Shown here piece after piece: positions 10,941-22,763 of a DNA stretch of 64,000 bases (position 1 is the first letter of the stretch; each line of letters opens with the position of its first letter). The notes under the pieces were generated by a model. That model had not been told where the DNA came from. It saw nothing but the letters and a program-made list of their open reading frames with translations, and ran no database searches. Both the position numbers and the translations under genes were made by a program. This stretch comes from Juglans regia (Eukaryota > Streptophyta > Magnoliopsida > Fagales > Juglandaceae): NCBI RefSeq assembly GCF_001411555.2, contig NC_049904.1, positions 19,915,370 through 19,979,369 on the forward strand, written 5' to 3'.

Positions 10941-11286
10941 TGGAGGAAGGATGGAGAGCGCATGGGAAACGAAACGACCCTAACAGCAGCAACGTTAGTA
11001 AGCGCCGAGAGGCACATGGCATCTGAAGGGGCGGCAGGAATGGCAGCCGTCATGTCAGAAGAGTTGGGGGCACGAACCAATGAGGTCCCAGGACACGAAT
11101 GAAAGGGGGTCGGCATTTCCAATCGATCGTCGGGAGAAGGGACGACCTCAGGAGAGGAATAGAGGTGCCCATTGAATGGGTGAATGACCTCGAGAACTTG
11201 AAGCAACGGAAGCCAAACGAGCGGCACCATAATTAATGGTGTTATGAATTCCCACCACATGCCCGTGATAGGAATTCACTAGATAC

Positions 11287-12142
11287 TATGAAGGAGGGGC
11301 CCATCCCAGAGAGGCCCAGGCCCAAGGAGGTCAAGTTACGGAACCCGAAGCCCTTAGATGAGATCCTGTGGGCTAAAAGCCCGGACCAGAGGACCGTGTG
11401 CTGAGCCCATAAATGCAAACCTACCCTGGAAGGCCTTTAGGCATCAAGCCCGGATATGCCAAGGAGAGCGTCTCAGAACTTAGCAACCTACCAAGCCATA
11501 TCGTACAGGACTGCGTGCCATGCCCATAATTGCAAACCTAGCCAGGAATGCCTTTTGGCACCAAGCTTGGAGTAGGCCAATGAGAGTGTCTTGGGACTCA
11601 ACAACCTACCGAGACCTACCATATGGCACTGTGCAGGACACCCTACTCTATGCTAATGACTGGACAGGCCCCATCATGGCCTTGTCAAACTCAAAACACC
11701 AGAGTACACAGGACGACTTAGCCACGAGTTGACACCCAACCCTCGCAAAAAGGTGGCAGTAGGTCTGACCAAGCACAACTTGACACACCACGATCTCCCT
11801 CAGCCGCCAAAGCTGCGGACTGACACACTATTGCAGCAGGGAATGAGTGGTAACAAGTCTGACTCAGGTACAACCTGACACTCCATGATCTCCCTCAGTT
11901 GCGGATCCCAAATCAAGTATAAATAACAGCTATCCCTTCTACGGGAGGCCTTTCTCTCTCTCTTGAAACCTTTTTACTATTCTTTCTAATTTTCTTCGCT
12001 TTTCTCGTCACTGGAGGATTATTTACTGACTTTGGCATCAGAGTGACCCTGAATGTCATTGGAGCCTTTCCTCCCTCTTAGTTGTAGGTGGAGTGAGCTT
12101 GGTTCTCGCGGTACTTCTCGGCTGTGAAACACGACATTAACA
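11287..12142 (+). repeat. 3' LTR of gypsy element 1
   Basis: Begins TATGAAGGAGGGGCCCATCC and ends GACATTAACA; it matches the 5' LTR with scattered substitutions and small indels. The first dinucleotide is TA here and TG in the 5' LTR. The flank tatat (12143-12147) pairs with tatac before the 5' LTR. Confidence 0.85.
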
Positions 12143-12985
12143 TATATGTTTAAGATTAAAATTTTATGTCATATTAATTTTATAGTATAAGATTGAAATT
12201 TATATACTATATCAAATGTTATATTAAAAGTTACAAAATTAATTTTAGGTTATATCACACGTTCTATTAATTTTATATTATAAGATTAATATAATTGAAT
12301 GATAATATTAGAATTTCAAGTTATATTAATTAGCAATTTAGCGTATAATCTACCGGTCTGACTAGGTATAGACTAGTTTTCAAAATATGAAAACCAATAC
12401 TACGTCGGACCGCTTACAAACCAGACCGAACCCCGGTCCAGGCCGATTCAATTGGTTTTTGTAATTTTTTAATAATGAATGTGCACTTCTTAAGGTTCAC
12501 AAACAATTGATTATCTTGGAGGATCTGAAATACATTGGTTGAGTGCTCCAAATATTGATCTTGGCTTTTGCTGTAAATTAGTATATCTATGTTCTTCCAA
12601 ATATTTACCCATTAAGTTTCTCAACACTTTACGATGTGGTACAGTGACATGGACTTGACCTAGCAAGTTATTTATCTTTGTTTTGCTTCATTTGTTTTCA
12701 TCAAAATCTACCAAATCCATTTGTATTCATCCTTGTAGATTTTAGGCTGCATCAACTCAAACACCTTACGATGTCCAAGACCCCAAGCCTATTCAAATTC
12801 CTCACTAAGTCATAACACTAGAAGCTCATCCCACTTGGACTTACTCACCACAAAACCCTATTTATAGAACCTAGAAGTCGGCACATACACTTTGCCTCCC
12901 AAGATTTGTGTCGCACCCTCGCACTCACTACAAGTCACTCATTTAGCCATCACACCCACTCACAACATGCCATCAGTTGAGCCAC
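12143..12985. repeat. Duplicated flank of gypsy element 1, with an inverted chromovirus RT fragment
   Basis: 12143-12475 matches 31440-31770 (ttaagattaaaat, tatatcaaatgttatatta, agcaatttagcgtataat, cagttttcaaaatatgaaaac-like blocks). 12475-12985 matches 33722-34265. Within it, minus-strand 12720-12480 encodes DILIYSKSQDQYLEHSTNVF and NQLFVNLKKC, a chromovirus RT piece starting just after the catalytic box. The 1.95 kb present between these parts in the second copy (31770-33722) is absent here. Confidence 0.75.
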
Positions 12986-13159
12986 TACAGACATGAGCAC
13001 TCACACATATGCTGAACAACTCTCTCTTCAAACCATTCGCATTTAAAACCCAAAACAACCACATTTTATTAACCTATTTAATTCCTCAAAACCTAAAATT
13101 CTCATAATTCCCAAAATACCCTCATTTTCCCAAAACCATCAATATCCACCTAAACGAAT
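12986..13159. other. Short intergenic stretch, possible inverted LTR scrap
   Basis: 13080-13130 (ctcaaaacctaaaattctca) resembles the reverse complement of 17300-17345 in the chromovirus-like LTR, so this may be a small inverted piece of that family. No gene is visible. Confidence 0.35.
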
Positions 13160-14593
13160 TCGTACCAAAAAAGAACTTAATCAAGCAAGTGTTAAGACAA
13201 TTACGGAACTCAATAAAAAATAATATTTAAAATATCGAAATAAGTGGTTGATTGGAAATTTACGGGAATTACTTGATTATTTTATAGGTGACGATTGTTA
13301 ATTGTTCGACATTTTAAGGAAAATTCTGAAAAGCTAAGAAGTCCAGATAAACGGGGTTCCTATGCTAGACTTTGCATTAAATAAAATGAATTGAGGTCCT
13401 TTTTAAAAAATGTGAATGTTTTGCTATGAAAAGAAATCTGAAAACAACCTCAGATATTTGTTCTGCATTACTCATGAGATTCTGTTTAATAAGAAAGTAT
13501 TTTCTGTCATGACTGTTGTAGACATGAGCTTATTTTTGACATTCTGCTTCTGAACTTTGAAAACGAAGAGCGAATATGAAATTTGTGCATAAATTATGTT
13601 GTGATATGATTTTGTTCTGTTCTGAAGATTTTGTTCAGTACCCTGTTTGGATAAGACGTGATTTCTGAAAACCTTTGGCATGACTCTTTGATTCTGAATT
13701 TGATTATGTTTCCGCTCTATTTAGTTACAGCCCTACCACGGGTGATAATAGTGGATACGACCCAACCACGGGTTACAATAGTGGATACGGCCCAACCACG
13801 GGTTATAATAGTGGATACGGCCCAATTATGGGTAATAATAGTAGATACGGCCCTGCCACGAGTTATAGTAGTGGTCTCTATTTTGAGTGCACACCTTGGT
13901 GACAGAGTGATTTATGTTCTGCTTGGCTATCCGCAGATGCACAACCCTACCACGGAGGTTATATATGGCCTCTATTCTGATATAATGTTCTGATGATGAT
14001 GATGATCATTTATGCTATGCCAAATAATCTTTGCTCTGATATTTTGAATGAAATTATTTCTAAATTATTTCTAAATCTTTACTCTGATATTTTGATAACA
14101 TGTTTTGCTTCCGCACTCTGAAAATGAAAATGTTTTGTTCTGCATTTTGATTTTTGTAAATGCTCATATTTACACACTAGTATATGTTCTCTGCTTACTG
14201 AGTTGTTGATAACTCACCCCTTATCTCCATATTTTTTCAGATAATTTTGATGGTTCAACTGAAGAACAAGAGTAGAAAGTTTAGCAAGGTGTGATGATCG
14301 TAGTGGAATAAGTGTCTGAGGGTACAAATGTTTATTTGAGGGTCATAGTTAGTAAACTGATTTGTTTTTCGAGTATTTGATTTGATGAGTTGAGGATGTC
14401 TTTGAGTTTTTAGAGAATTTCTAATTTACGGTTTTGGAGATTTCTTTATTGTCACCATGGAGGAACTTAGATTTTTGGATTGATTAAGTGGATTAATATT
14501 TTATGTGATTTTCTAGATTTTATAGTTGTGTTATTTAAGTTAATTTTAAGTATTAAGAGCTAACTTTTCGGACCTCCAGGAACGGGGCGTTAC
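13160..14593 (+). repeat. Chromovirus-like LTR, copy A (3' half only)
   Basis: Matches 17390-18768: shared blocks include ggaaaattctgaaaagctaa, gaagtc.ag.taa.cggggtt, gaaaagaaatctgaaaac, cctcagat.tttgttct, gtcatgact and gtagacatgagct, a minisatellite at the same relative position, gagttgttgataactcaccc, and the LTR end ggacctccaggaacggggcg. The 5' half is missing. The unit ends at gttac and abuts copy B. Confidence 0.7.
13732..13880 (+). repeat. 30-bp minisatellite in LTR copy A
   Basis: About five units of cccaaccacgggttataata plus gtggatacgg, with growing divergence at the ends. It lies at the same place as the 61-bp array of copy C, and both contain ccaccacggg-type cores. Open frames across it simply translate the repeat. 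Confidence 0.8.
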
Positions 14594-15790
14594 CCATATT
14601 TTAGCGTATTTATTTATTTTATGTGGAAGATTTTTTTTTAATTGATTTAAATATTATTGTTCTTGTTTTAAAATTTATTGAATTTTCTTGTTGGATTTAT
14701 TTTATAATTCTTAAGTTGGGAAATTTACTTTGATGTGCTTTGGTGATATTAATTAGTGTTTGTTTTTAAATTTGCTTTTTGCTTTAATGAATAATTTTAT
14801 TGTTGGACTTTAATTATTATTGTTTTATTTATTTATTTTATTTTCCCACGCACGGCACTACCCCTATGCACGTCTATCTCTTTTCTTTCTCTAGGGTTTT
14901 TTTTTCTTAACACCCATATAAATATACATTTTCATCCTAGACCTTCGAAAACTACCATGTTTCATCGCTGCAACCCGCCTCCAAAACCACCTGGGCCCTC
15001 CTAGTTCGACGCCAACCTCCACGCACGTAAAACCGATGCCCTTACCCTCCACCGTTAGCGTGCTTCACCAAGGCTCAACGCGTCACTGTGCGCCATCACC
15101 TCCGTCTCGGCCTCAGCCACAGCAGCATGCCATTACCGTGAGAACGTCCCGCTCATACGTGGAGGTCAGCAATCGCGGGCAACCATTGCACCACGTGAGA
15201 CGTTGAGCACGCAGATCGCACGGCAAGAGACTCGCCCGCGCACGGCCAAAATCCATCCTGCACCTTCATGGTTTTACCCAACCGTCTCTGGGAAAACGCA
15301 GCCTCCCAAGGAGGTCAAGTCGCCGCATGCTCCTCCTCAACGCTGCCATATGCCGCCACCGTGACCCAGCCGTGAACCTACCAATGTAGCCTTCGATAGC
15401 CATCCCGCAAGCCTCTGTTTTTCACTACCGAAACAGAGGATGTTTTTCCTCCTACCTTGAGCCATTACAACCACTAACCACTGAGAGCTCCTTCATGTTG
15501 CGGCTCCAGAAACCGCCGGCGAAGTTTTCTATCACCCCAGGTCCGCCTCTTGCCACCCCGCTGCACGGTAATGTCCCTCTCTGTTTTTTGTCTCTCACGT
15601 TCGGTTTGCTCTCCCGTAAGCTCTCTCTCTCCGTTATTTCTCTCACCATGCATCTCTCTCTCTCTTTCTCATCGAGTGCATAGCCACCGAGTGCACCACC
15701 TCCCGTCGCACACTGCGTCGTCGCACTTTACCATCTCGGTGAGTCCCTGCCGCCGCTGCATTTTTTTCTTTTATTCTTTTGTATGTTTAT
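14594..15790 (+). repeat. Chromovirus-like LTR, copy B (5' half)
   Basis: ccatattttagcgtatttat corresponds to the start of copy C (tgtaacatcccgtattttag), followed by shared cttgttttaaaat, ttattgttgga.ttt and ttattttatttt blocks. It then enters a GC-rich, CpG-rich part (about 14850-15740), as copy C does at 16500-17040. The first roughly 9 bases of the LTR are missing at the junction with copy A. Similarity fades near 15790. Confidence 0.6.
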
Positions 15791-16082
15791 CGTTTGTTTT
15801 ATGTATAGGGTGTTTATATATATTTATATATATATATATATGTGTGTGTGTGTATATTTATAAGTAAATTTTTAACTTGGGCACTTACTAGTTTTAACCT
15901 AATATATATATGGAAAGTTCACAAGTTGAGTTTTCGGCTGAGAAGTATTTTTTTTTTACTTGCTTTAAGTTTTAATAAATATTATATTGTATTTTGATAA
16001 TATTGTTAGTTAAAGTAAGTAATCTATTTTTCTTAAGAGGTGAGTTTTTCATGAATTATTTTAGGAAAACTTTAGCAACCAA
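15791..16082. other. Simple-sequence and AT-rich spacer
   Basis: Contains a (TA)n(TG)n tract at about 15816-15860 and no gene. It separates LTR copy B from the complete copy C. Confidence 0.6.
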
Positions 16083-18768
16083 TGTAACATCCCGTATTTT
16101 AGTATATTTTTTAATTGAAAGATTATTTGTTATTAATTTAAAAATTTATTCTCTTGTTTTAAAATTGTTGGATTTTTTTAGTGGATTTATCTTTATGATT
16201 TTAATTTTGTGAAAATTATTCTGAAGTGCTTTCTTATAGTTGATTATTGTAATACATTTAAATTGTTTTTCATATTAAATTAACTTATTGTTGGGTTTAA
16301 TTATTTATTTTCATTTTAATCATTACGTCTGAATTATTTTATTTTACTTGCTGTTTTAAAATCGTTTCGGTTGGATCATTTTTTTTGTGACCTAAGATGT
16401 GGGGATTGGACCTCATTTCTTTCCCTACATTTTTTTATTTCCTCTTTTCTTTTTCTTCATTTTTCTTTTTCTTCCTTCTTTTCTTTCTTTTCTTTTCTTT
16501 TTCCTGGCTGCTTCCCGAGCGCCGCAAACCCCCTCCCTCTCTCCGTCCATTTCTCTTCTCCCCCAGCCCGCCGCTGTGCGCCTGCGGTGATCGACACCGC
16601 CCCTCCCTCTCACCTCCCCAGCCACCGGTGACCACCCCCCTGTAATCTCAGCCCCAACCGCTCCGCCATTAGCTCCCACCCTCATCACCAAACTGCGGCA
16701 CTCCTTGTGCCGCAGCGCCGCCGTCGCGCCACCTCCGGCCACCATCTTCTCACCCATCATCCTCGACCTCTTAGCAACCCTTTGGACCCAACCCCACCTC
16801 CAATCTGTCACCGGTGAAGCACTTCCAACTTTATTTCCTTTTTGGGTGTTTTTGCACTTCAACCGCCCTCTACGCCGGCACCCACGGCCAACCACCACCA
16901 CTACTAGTTTCACCGACATCCCTAAGCCCTACCCTGTCAATCTCGGGTCTTCGTATGCACCCGTTCAAAAGTGGGTTTTTGAGACCCACTGCCACAGTGT
17001 TTTTGGCACTGTTTTGTTGCTGCGTTGCCGCTTCTAGCACCTCCGTGATCTTTTAAAAATTATATTATAGCATTGTAAGTATTTTTCCCAAAGAACTTTT
17101 GAGTTTAAATGTATTTTTGCGCTAATTCATATTTACTGTGAATTTGTTGGTTGTGCCGGACTGAGTCCGAGGAGTAAGGGGGTCGGTTGGATTTGATGAT
17201 AGAGTTGTTTGTGTGAGATTGGTTTATGCTATGAAATTTGTTGGCTGTTTCGGGTTTGAATATTGGTGTTTTAAGTTTGACGATGGTCATGGTGAATATT
17301 GGAGATTTTTAGGAAGTTATGATATATTTTGGGATTATGAGGGTTTTAAGTTTTGAGATATTAGAATAGGTTATTTTAGAAGTTTAGGATTAAATATCGA
17401 AATCCGTAATTGATTGAGAACTTACGGAAATTATTTGATTATTTTTATAGGAGACGATTTATATTCAAATCCGCATTTTTTCGGAAAATTCTGAAAAGCT
17501 AAGAAGTCTAGGTAAGCGGGGTTTATATACTAGTTTTGCATAAAAGAAATGAAATGAGGTTGACTTTGAAAATATGCATGTTTATTTTTGAAAAGAAATC
17601 TGAAAACGACCTCAGATGTTTGTTCTACATATGCATAAATTCGATATAAGAGAAAATATTTTTCTGTCATGACTGGTGTAGACATGAGCTAATTTTATGC
17701 ATTCTGTTTCTGAACTATGTAAAAAGAGCGAATATGAAAATCTAAAAGTTTTGCCATGAATAAATGAAGATGTTTTGGATTCTATTTATTTCGAACATGT
17801 GAAATGATTTGAAGCTTTTCAGTATTTTGTTTTGAAATGATGTGTCATCTGAAAATCTTGGCATGAAGTTCTGATTCTGTATATGATTGTAATCGGATTT
17901 TCGATGAAATCTATTTTGTTTCTGTTAAGGCCCAGCCTCGGGTATAATGGTGGTTTATAACCCTACCACGGGGCTGAAACATGGAAAATGGCCCAGCCAC
18001 GGGTATAATGGTGGTTTATAACCCTACCACGGGGGTGAAACATGGAATATGGCCCAACCACGGGTACAATGGTGGTTTATAACCCTACCACGGGGATTAA
18101 ACATGGTATTATCCCGATGTGTTACTAAATGATGATATGATTATAATGTTTCAGTTTAGAAATGCTAACGGATTTTCTTTTTGGAATAAGTTTATTTTTC
18201 TGAAAATTTCACTCTAATATTTTTGTACAAGTTTTATTTATGCATTCTGAAAGTAAATGTTTTGTTCGGCTTATCAAATGTTATAAATGCTCATGTTTAC
18301 ATGCTAGTATATGCTATCTGCTTGCTGAGTTGTTGATAACTCACCCCGTTAATCTTCATAATATTTCAGATGACATCGATGGTTCAGCTGAAGATTAGTA
18401 TTAGAGTCTATGGAGAAGATTAGCAGTGATTTGTTGTTGGGTATCTCATGATATTAGTGTTGGTGTTGGAGGTTAATTATCTTTCTTAAGTTTGCTTCAA
18501 TGGATTTAGACGGTTTATGGAGACTTATGTTAATGTTATATTATTTCTAGTTGTTATTTGAGACATGAAGAAGAGTTGATTTTATTTGAGATGTTGGATT
18601 GATTATTGGATAAATGAGTTTATATGGTTTATTTAATTGAAGTATTTACATTTGATTTGAGGTTTGGAAAATATATATTCTTGAATTTGGAAGTACTCTA
18701 GCCTTGTTAGAGTTGATTATCAGGTTATATGAGTTAACTCTCCGGACCCTTGGGGACGGAGCGTTACA
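16083..18768 (+). repeat. Chromovirus-like LTR, copy C (complete)
   Basis: Begins TGTAACATCCCGTATTTTAG and ends GGGGACGGAGCGTTACA, TG...CA termini. It has an AT-rich 5' part, a pyrimidine-rich stretch (16440-16500), a CpG-rich block (16500-17040), a 61-bp minisatellite and a conserved 3' part. It is homologous to copies A, B and the antisense solo LTR at 20525-22758. Confidence 0.8.
17933..18113 (+). repeat. 61-bp minisatellite in LTR copy C
   Basis: Three units, each combining cccagccacgggtataatgg, tggtttataaccctaccacg and gggctgaaacatgg. There are no spacers of varying sequence, so this is an ordinary tandem repeat. Confidence 0.85.
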
Positions 18769-18769
18769 G

Positions 18770-18787
18770 TTGGTATCAGAGCCAGGT
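18770..18787 (+). promoter_or_regulatory. Primer-binding site (initiator Met tRNA type)
   Basis: TTGGTATCAGAGCCAGGT follows the LTR end. TGGTATCAGAGC is complementary to the 3' end of plant initiator methionine tRNA, the usual primer for chromoviruses and copia elements. Confidence 0.85.
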
Positions 18788-20090
18788 TAGAGATTCTGCA
18801 TACTATAAACCTTGGAGGTTTAGATATCTGTAGGTTTAAGAAAAAAAACTTCAGATTTGAGGTGTAGAATTTTAAAGAATAAGAGATGATTATGTAGATA
18901 TTTAAGGTTTAGATTTTACAGACTTTAAGATTGAGTTTTGAGATTTTGAGGTTTAGGGATTTTAGATCCGACAAGCTTACTTGGTGGACTATAGGAGATA
19001 ATCTTTATAAGATTAATTTAAGGTTTAGATTTTTGAGGTTAGATTTCTAAAGACGAAAGAGAGTTTAGAGCGATGTCAGGTTTACAATTATAAATGGTAG
19101 GAATGACTATATGTGCTGGTTAAAGATATGGCTAAGAATGGGTAAAACCATGTGTGCAGTACCAGAAAAGTTTAAAGGTTTAATTGGAAATTTTTTTTAT
19201 TTAAATTGAATTTATTTGGTTTTGTTTGATTTTTATTTTTATTTGAATTGAAATTATGTAATTTTATTTATTAAGTTTACTTTATTTTGTTCGTTTCGTT
19301 CGAAGCTGAAAAGTGGGTCAAAGATTAAGTTATGGCAGGAAGATGGTATGACTGAGAATGCTATTGTTAGGTATAAATATTTAGCAGAGTAGGCTTGAAC
19401 TTTTATCGACTTTGTGTGCTTTTACAATATCAAGGTTTGAAAGGAACGGCATGGTTTGGGTGATCTATTTGGGGAGTAAGATATTTGAGATTTTCGATTT
19501 CATGGATGTATGACACGAGGCTTTAGAATAGAAGATTGTAAGTTCAACAAACTTTAAGGATAGATTTATGGAAATTTCACCAAAAGTTTAAGGTTTTGCA
19601 GACTTAAGGAAATGATTGTTATCATTTAATATTTTAGATTTTGAAAGCTTCGGGAGTCGATTGTTTTATTAATGGATATAAGTTCATCGATCTTACAGAT
19701 TTTGGAGAATGATTCTGGTATAATTTAAGGTTTTAGAATTACAGATTTGAAGGACTGAATCGAAATAAGATTTAAGTTTTTAATTCTACAAGCTTGGTGT
19801 GCTAGTTTGATTTATTTTGGAGACTGGTTAGTATGTGACCATTATTATGGGGTTGATCGAAGTTGAGTTATTGATATATGAATTTTCATGGGGATTATTT
19901 CTTTGAGGAGTGAAGGTATTGGTCCAGTTTGGATAATAATTGTTATTAGTTTGAGGTTTTAGTAGCAGGTTTTGGGATTAGATCCATATCAAATTTTCAA
20001 ATCACCACTAATTCCTTAAGATCAACACAAGGCTTGAATCCTTAATTATCTCACAACATAATACCATTGATAATTAAGGATCGCAGCCTT
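18788..20090 (+). pseudogene. Decayed leader and gag of the chromovirus-like element
   Basis: Mostly unreadable. Near 19300 gaagctgaaaagtgggtcaa encodes EAEKWV, the usual chromovirus gag motif (…EAEKWVR…). Further traces lie around 19380-19450 (WF motif). Stops are frequent. At 20039-20080 a perfect 12-bp inverted repeat (tccttaattatc / gataattaagga) sits near the junction with element 2. Confidence 0.45.
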
Positions 20091-20161
20091 CTCGTGCTGC
20101 GAAAGACAACATCAACAGTGGCATTGTCTGCGGGATTTATTTTTCTATAAAAGCATGTACT

Positions 20162-20524
20162 TTGCATGCCCGCAACAACGCGGTCCCAAGCTACATGAAG
20201 GGGAGACCACGAGGAGTGAATGATGCAAGCAAGACTCTAGAGCATGGAGGAGACAATAAGGAAACTGACGGAGGAAACTTGGACGCTCAGCCAGGAGAAT
20301 TTGGCCCTCAGGCACACCAACGAGGAGCTAGTGGGGGAGGAGAACCGTGTGGCAACGAACATGTGGACTCGCGGCGAGTCCCTTTAGTTGCCTCAACAGA
20401 AAAGGAGAGACACAAGATGCACCTCCCAATTCGAGAGCTTGAGGACAAATGCACGGAAATGGCTAAGAAAATAGATACATCATCCAGTGTAGACCAGCTG
20501 CTCTTCAGTATAGACCTCCCATAT
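20162..20524 (+). pseudogene. gag N-terminal part of element 2
   Basis: An open frame starts MHARNNAVPSYMKGRPRG and continues through HKMHLPIRELEDKCTEMAKK and SVDQLLFSIDLPY, parallel to 4316-4676 of element 1. It reads straight into the inserted solo LTR, which supplies an artificial tail and stop. The natural continuation resumes at 22764. Confidence 0.8.
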
Positions 20525-22758
20525 TGTGACGCCCCGACCCCTTCGTATGGCAACACGAGAATCGTCACGTCTGGATGATGACAACACGGGTCATGCATCC
20601 CAACGATAAGTGCCAAGTGTGTGTACATGCAGAAAGTGTACAACAAAAATGCAGTGGATAATTTAAGTAAGTCGACTAAGGACCAGAATTGCTTAATACA
20701 GATATTCAAAATAAATTGCCTTTAAAAAAAGTTATACAGTTATCCCAAAATATATTACAAGGGGCAAACATAAATGAGTGATAAAACAAATCTCGATACA
20801 CGAGAATAACTCCAGATCGCTCCTCCAATGGAACCAAAGCCTCAGGTTCGTCATCCTCATTTGTATCAAAATCTGCGATACCATAAAACGGTACCGCAGG
20901 TAAGTAATAATCCAAACAACTCACGAGATAAAAAATGCATTAATGCAACCAACAAACGGATCCCAAAACCTCATTTTTCTCGAAAATGATTATTTTTCAA
21001 CACACGTCAAAATTCCATTTTAGCCAAAAAAATATAAGCCGACATTTTCCCAGAAAATGATTCACACAAAATCCAACCATTTATTGGACAATGTAGGTAG
21101 GAATTGCAGGCGGGACTATACCACCATACCTGCTTACCACCATCTTTACCACGTGCACAGTAGGCGGGAATCACAGGCAGGACTCTATCACCATCCCTGC
21201 TTACCACCATTCCTACCGCGTGCACCGTAGGCTGGAATCACAGGCGGGTCTCTACCAGCATCCCTGCAATTCCTTTCCACACAATAAGTATATATCATAG
21301 CACTATAGGCGGGACTATACCACCATCCCTACCGCATGCACCATAGGCGGGAATCACAGGCAGGACTACACCACCATCTCTGCTTACCACCATCCCTACC
21401 GAGTGCACCTTTGGCGGGACTCTACCACCATCCCTACTTACCACTATCCCTACAGTCTCTTTCCTTTCTCTCACATAAAAATCCAGTTTTCAAATAAACA
21501 GATGAACATGAATGCAATTACACGAAAACCCAATTTTCATTTACAAGCATGAACATGCATGCAAACATGCAATGTACAAGACACGACAGCAATATCTAAC
21601 AACCAACAAATCCCAATATAAACCAATCACACAAACAACTCCATCCTCCAATCCAACCAACCCCCTTACTCATTGGACTCAGTCCGGCACAAGCAACCAA
21701 TTAGAGTAAATAAATGAGTTAGTGCAAAAATACATTTAAATCTCAGAAGTTATTTGGAAAAATACTTACAGTGCTATAATATAATATTCAAAGGATCACG
21801 GAAGTGCAAGAGATAATAGCAACACAGCAACAGAACAGTGCAGAACAGTGCAAAATGCACTGTGGCCGTGGGTCTCAAAAACCCAATTTTGAATAGGGAC
21901 AAACCAAGACCCTAGATTACTAGGGAAGGCCTTAGGGATGTCGGTGAAGCTAATAGTGGTGGTGGTTGGCAGTGGGTGGCGACGCAAAGGGCGGTTGAAG
22001 GCCAAAATGCTCAAAACAGAAATGTGGATGGTGGAGCTTCACTGGTGGTGGATCGGAGCTGGGGATGAGTGAGTTAGGTTGCTAGGAGGTCAAGGAAGAT
22101 GTGATGAAAAGATGGTGGCTGGAGGTGGCGCGACGGCGGCATTGGAGCAAAGAGAAGGCTGCGGCTTCAAGCCATGCATGGGGACAAACGACGGCGCAAG
22201 AAAGGCTGGAAGTGGAGGGGTGGGGTCGCCGACTGGTGGGGAGGGGAAGGACAGGGGCGGTGTCGGTCACGGCGGTGCATGAGGGTGCAGGCTTGAGGAA
22301 GAAGAAAAATGCAGGGGGAGAGAGGGAGAGAGGGGCTCGTGCGCGAGGGAGGAAGGAAAAGAAGAAAAAGAGAAAAGGAAAAGAGGAAAAAGAAAAATGG
22401 AGGGAAATAAATGAGGTCCAATTCTCACAACTTGGGTCACAAAATGATCCAACGAAAATTATTTCAAAATAATAAATTTAAATAAAATAATTTAAACACA
22501 AAGACCAAGTAAAATAAAATAATTAAATCCAACAACACAATAATTTTAAAACCCACAAACAACTAATTCAAATTAAGAGAAATTTAAATGCAAAACAGTA
22601 ATTAGTATTAATAAAACATAACAAAATAATTTTCACAACTTAAAAAATCATAAAATAAACCAACGAGAAAACCAGTAAATTTTAAAACAAGAGAACCAAT
22701 ATTTAAATTAATTAAAATAATTATTTAGTTAAAATTCAAAAAAATACAGGGTATCACA
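20525..22758 (-). mobile_element. Antisense solo LTR (copy D) inserted in gag of element 2
   Basis: Bounded by a perfect 5-bp target duplication CATAT (20520-20524 and 22759-22763). On the minus strand it begins TGTGATACCCTGTATTTTTT and ends GGGGCGTCACA, so termini are TG...CA. It carries the family's parts in reverse order: 3' end, minisatellite (about 21090-21450), CpG-rich block (21960-22400), AT-rich 5' part. No internal region remains, so it is a solo LTR formed by recombination between LTRs. It is younger than element 2. Confidence 0.9.
21090..21450 (-). repeat. Minisatellite in solo LTR copy D
   Basis: Repeating ccaccatccctgcttaccac with ggcgggaatcacaggcggga in between, units of roughly 65 bp with internal half-repeats. 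It occupies the same relative site as the arrays in copies A and C, but with a different unit. Confidence 0.75.
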
Positions 22759-22763
22759 CATAT

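Larger units (their letters stand above)
3464..12142 (+). mobile_element. Decayed Tat-like Ty3/gypsy retrotransposon (element 1)
   Basis: A full-length element of about 8.7 kb: LTR, primer site, gag, protease, RT, RNase H, integrase stub, antisense extra gene, LTR. The order protease-RT-RNaseH-integrase is that of Ty3/gypsy. A second RNase-H-type segment (ATNNEAEY motif) and an extra antisense gene downstream of pol are features of the Tat lineage. Flanks tatac/tatat fit a decayed 5-bp target duplication. Every coding part carries stops or frameshifts, and integrase is mostly deleted near 8590, so it cannot be autonomous. A sister copy lies at 20091-31439. Confidence 0.85.
16083..19980 (+). 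mobile_element. 5' part of a long-LTR chromovirus-like (Tekay/Del type?) element
   Basis: A complete LTR (16083-18768) is followed by an initiator-Met-type primer site and about 1.2 kb of decayed internal DNA with gag traces. LTRs of 2-3 kb with an iMet primer site fit the Tekay/Del group of chromoviruses; that group name is an inference. No pol or 3' LTR follows: element 2 begins near 20091, so the rest was deleted or lost by recombination. Confidence 0.6.

Noticed and set aside
13658..13993. Open frame with repeated VDTAQPRVI-type peptide
   Set aside because: It is only the translation of the 30-bp minisatellite in LTR copy A; no start context or homologue.
16425..16919. Gly/Val/Arg-rich minus-strand frame of 164 codons
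   Set aside because: Falls in the CpG-rich and pyrimidine-rich LTR block; the corresponding sequence in other LTR copies does not keep the frame.
17933..18113. Regular repeats that might suggest a CRISPR array
   Set aside because: Units are contiguous without unique spacers, the genome is a plant, and the position is inside an LTR. It is a minisatellite.
18770..18787. Possible tRNA-Met piece
   Set aside because: Only the 3'-end complement is present and it directly follows an LTR end, so it is a primer-binding site. No tRNA cloverleaf was seen anywhere in the window.
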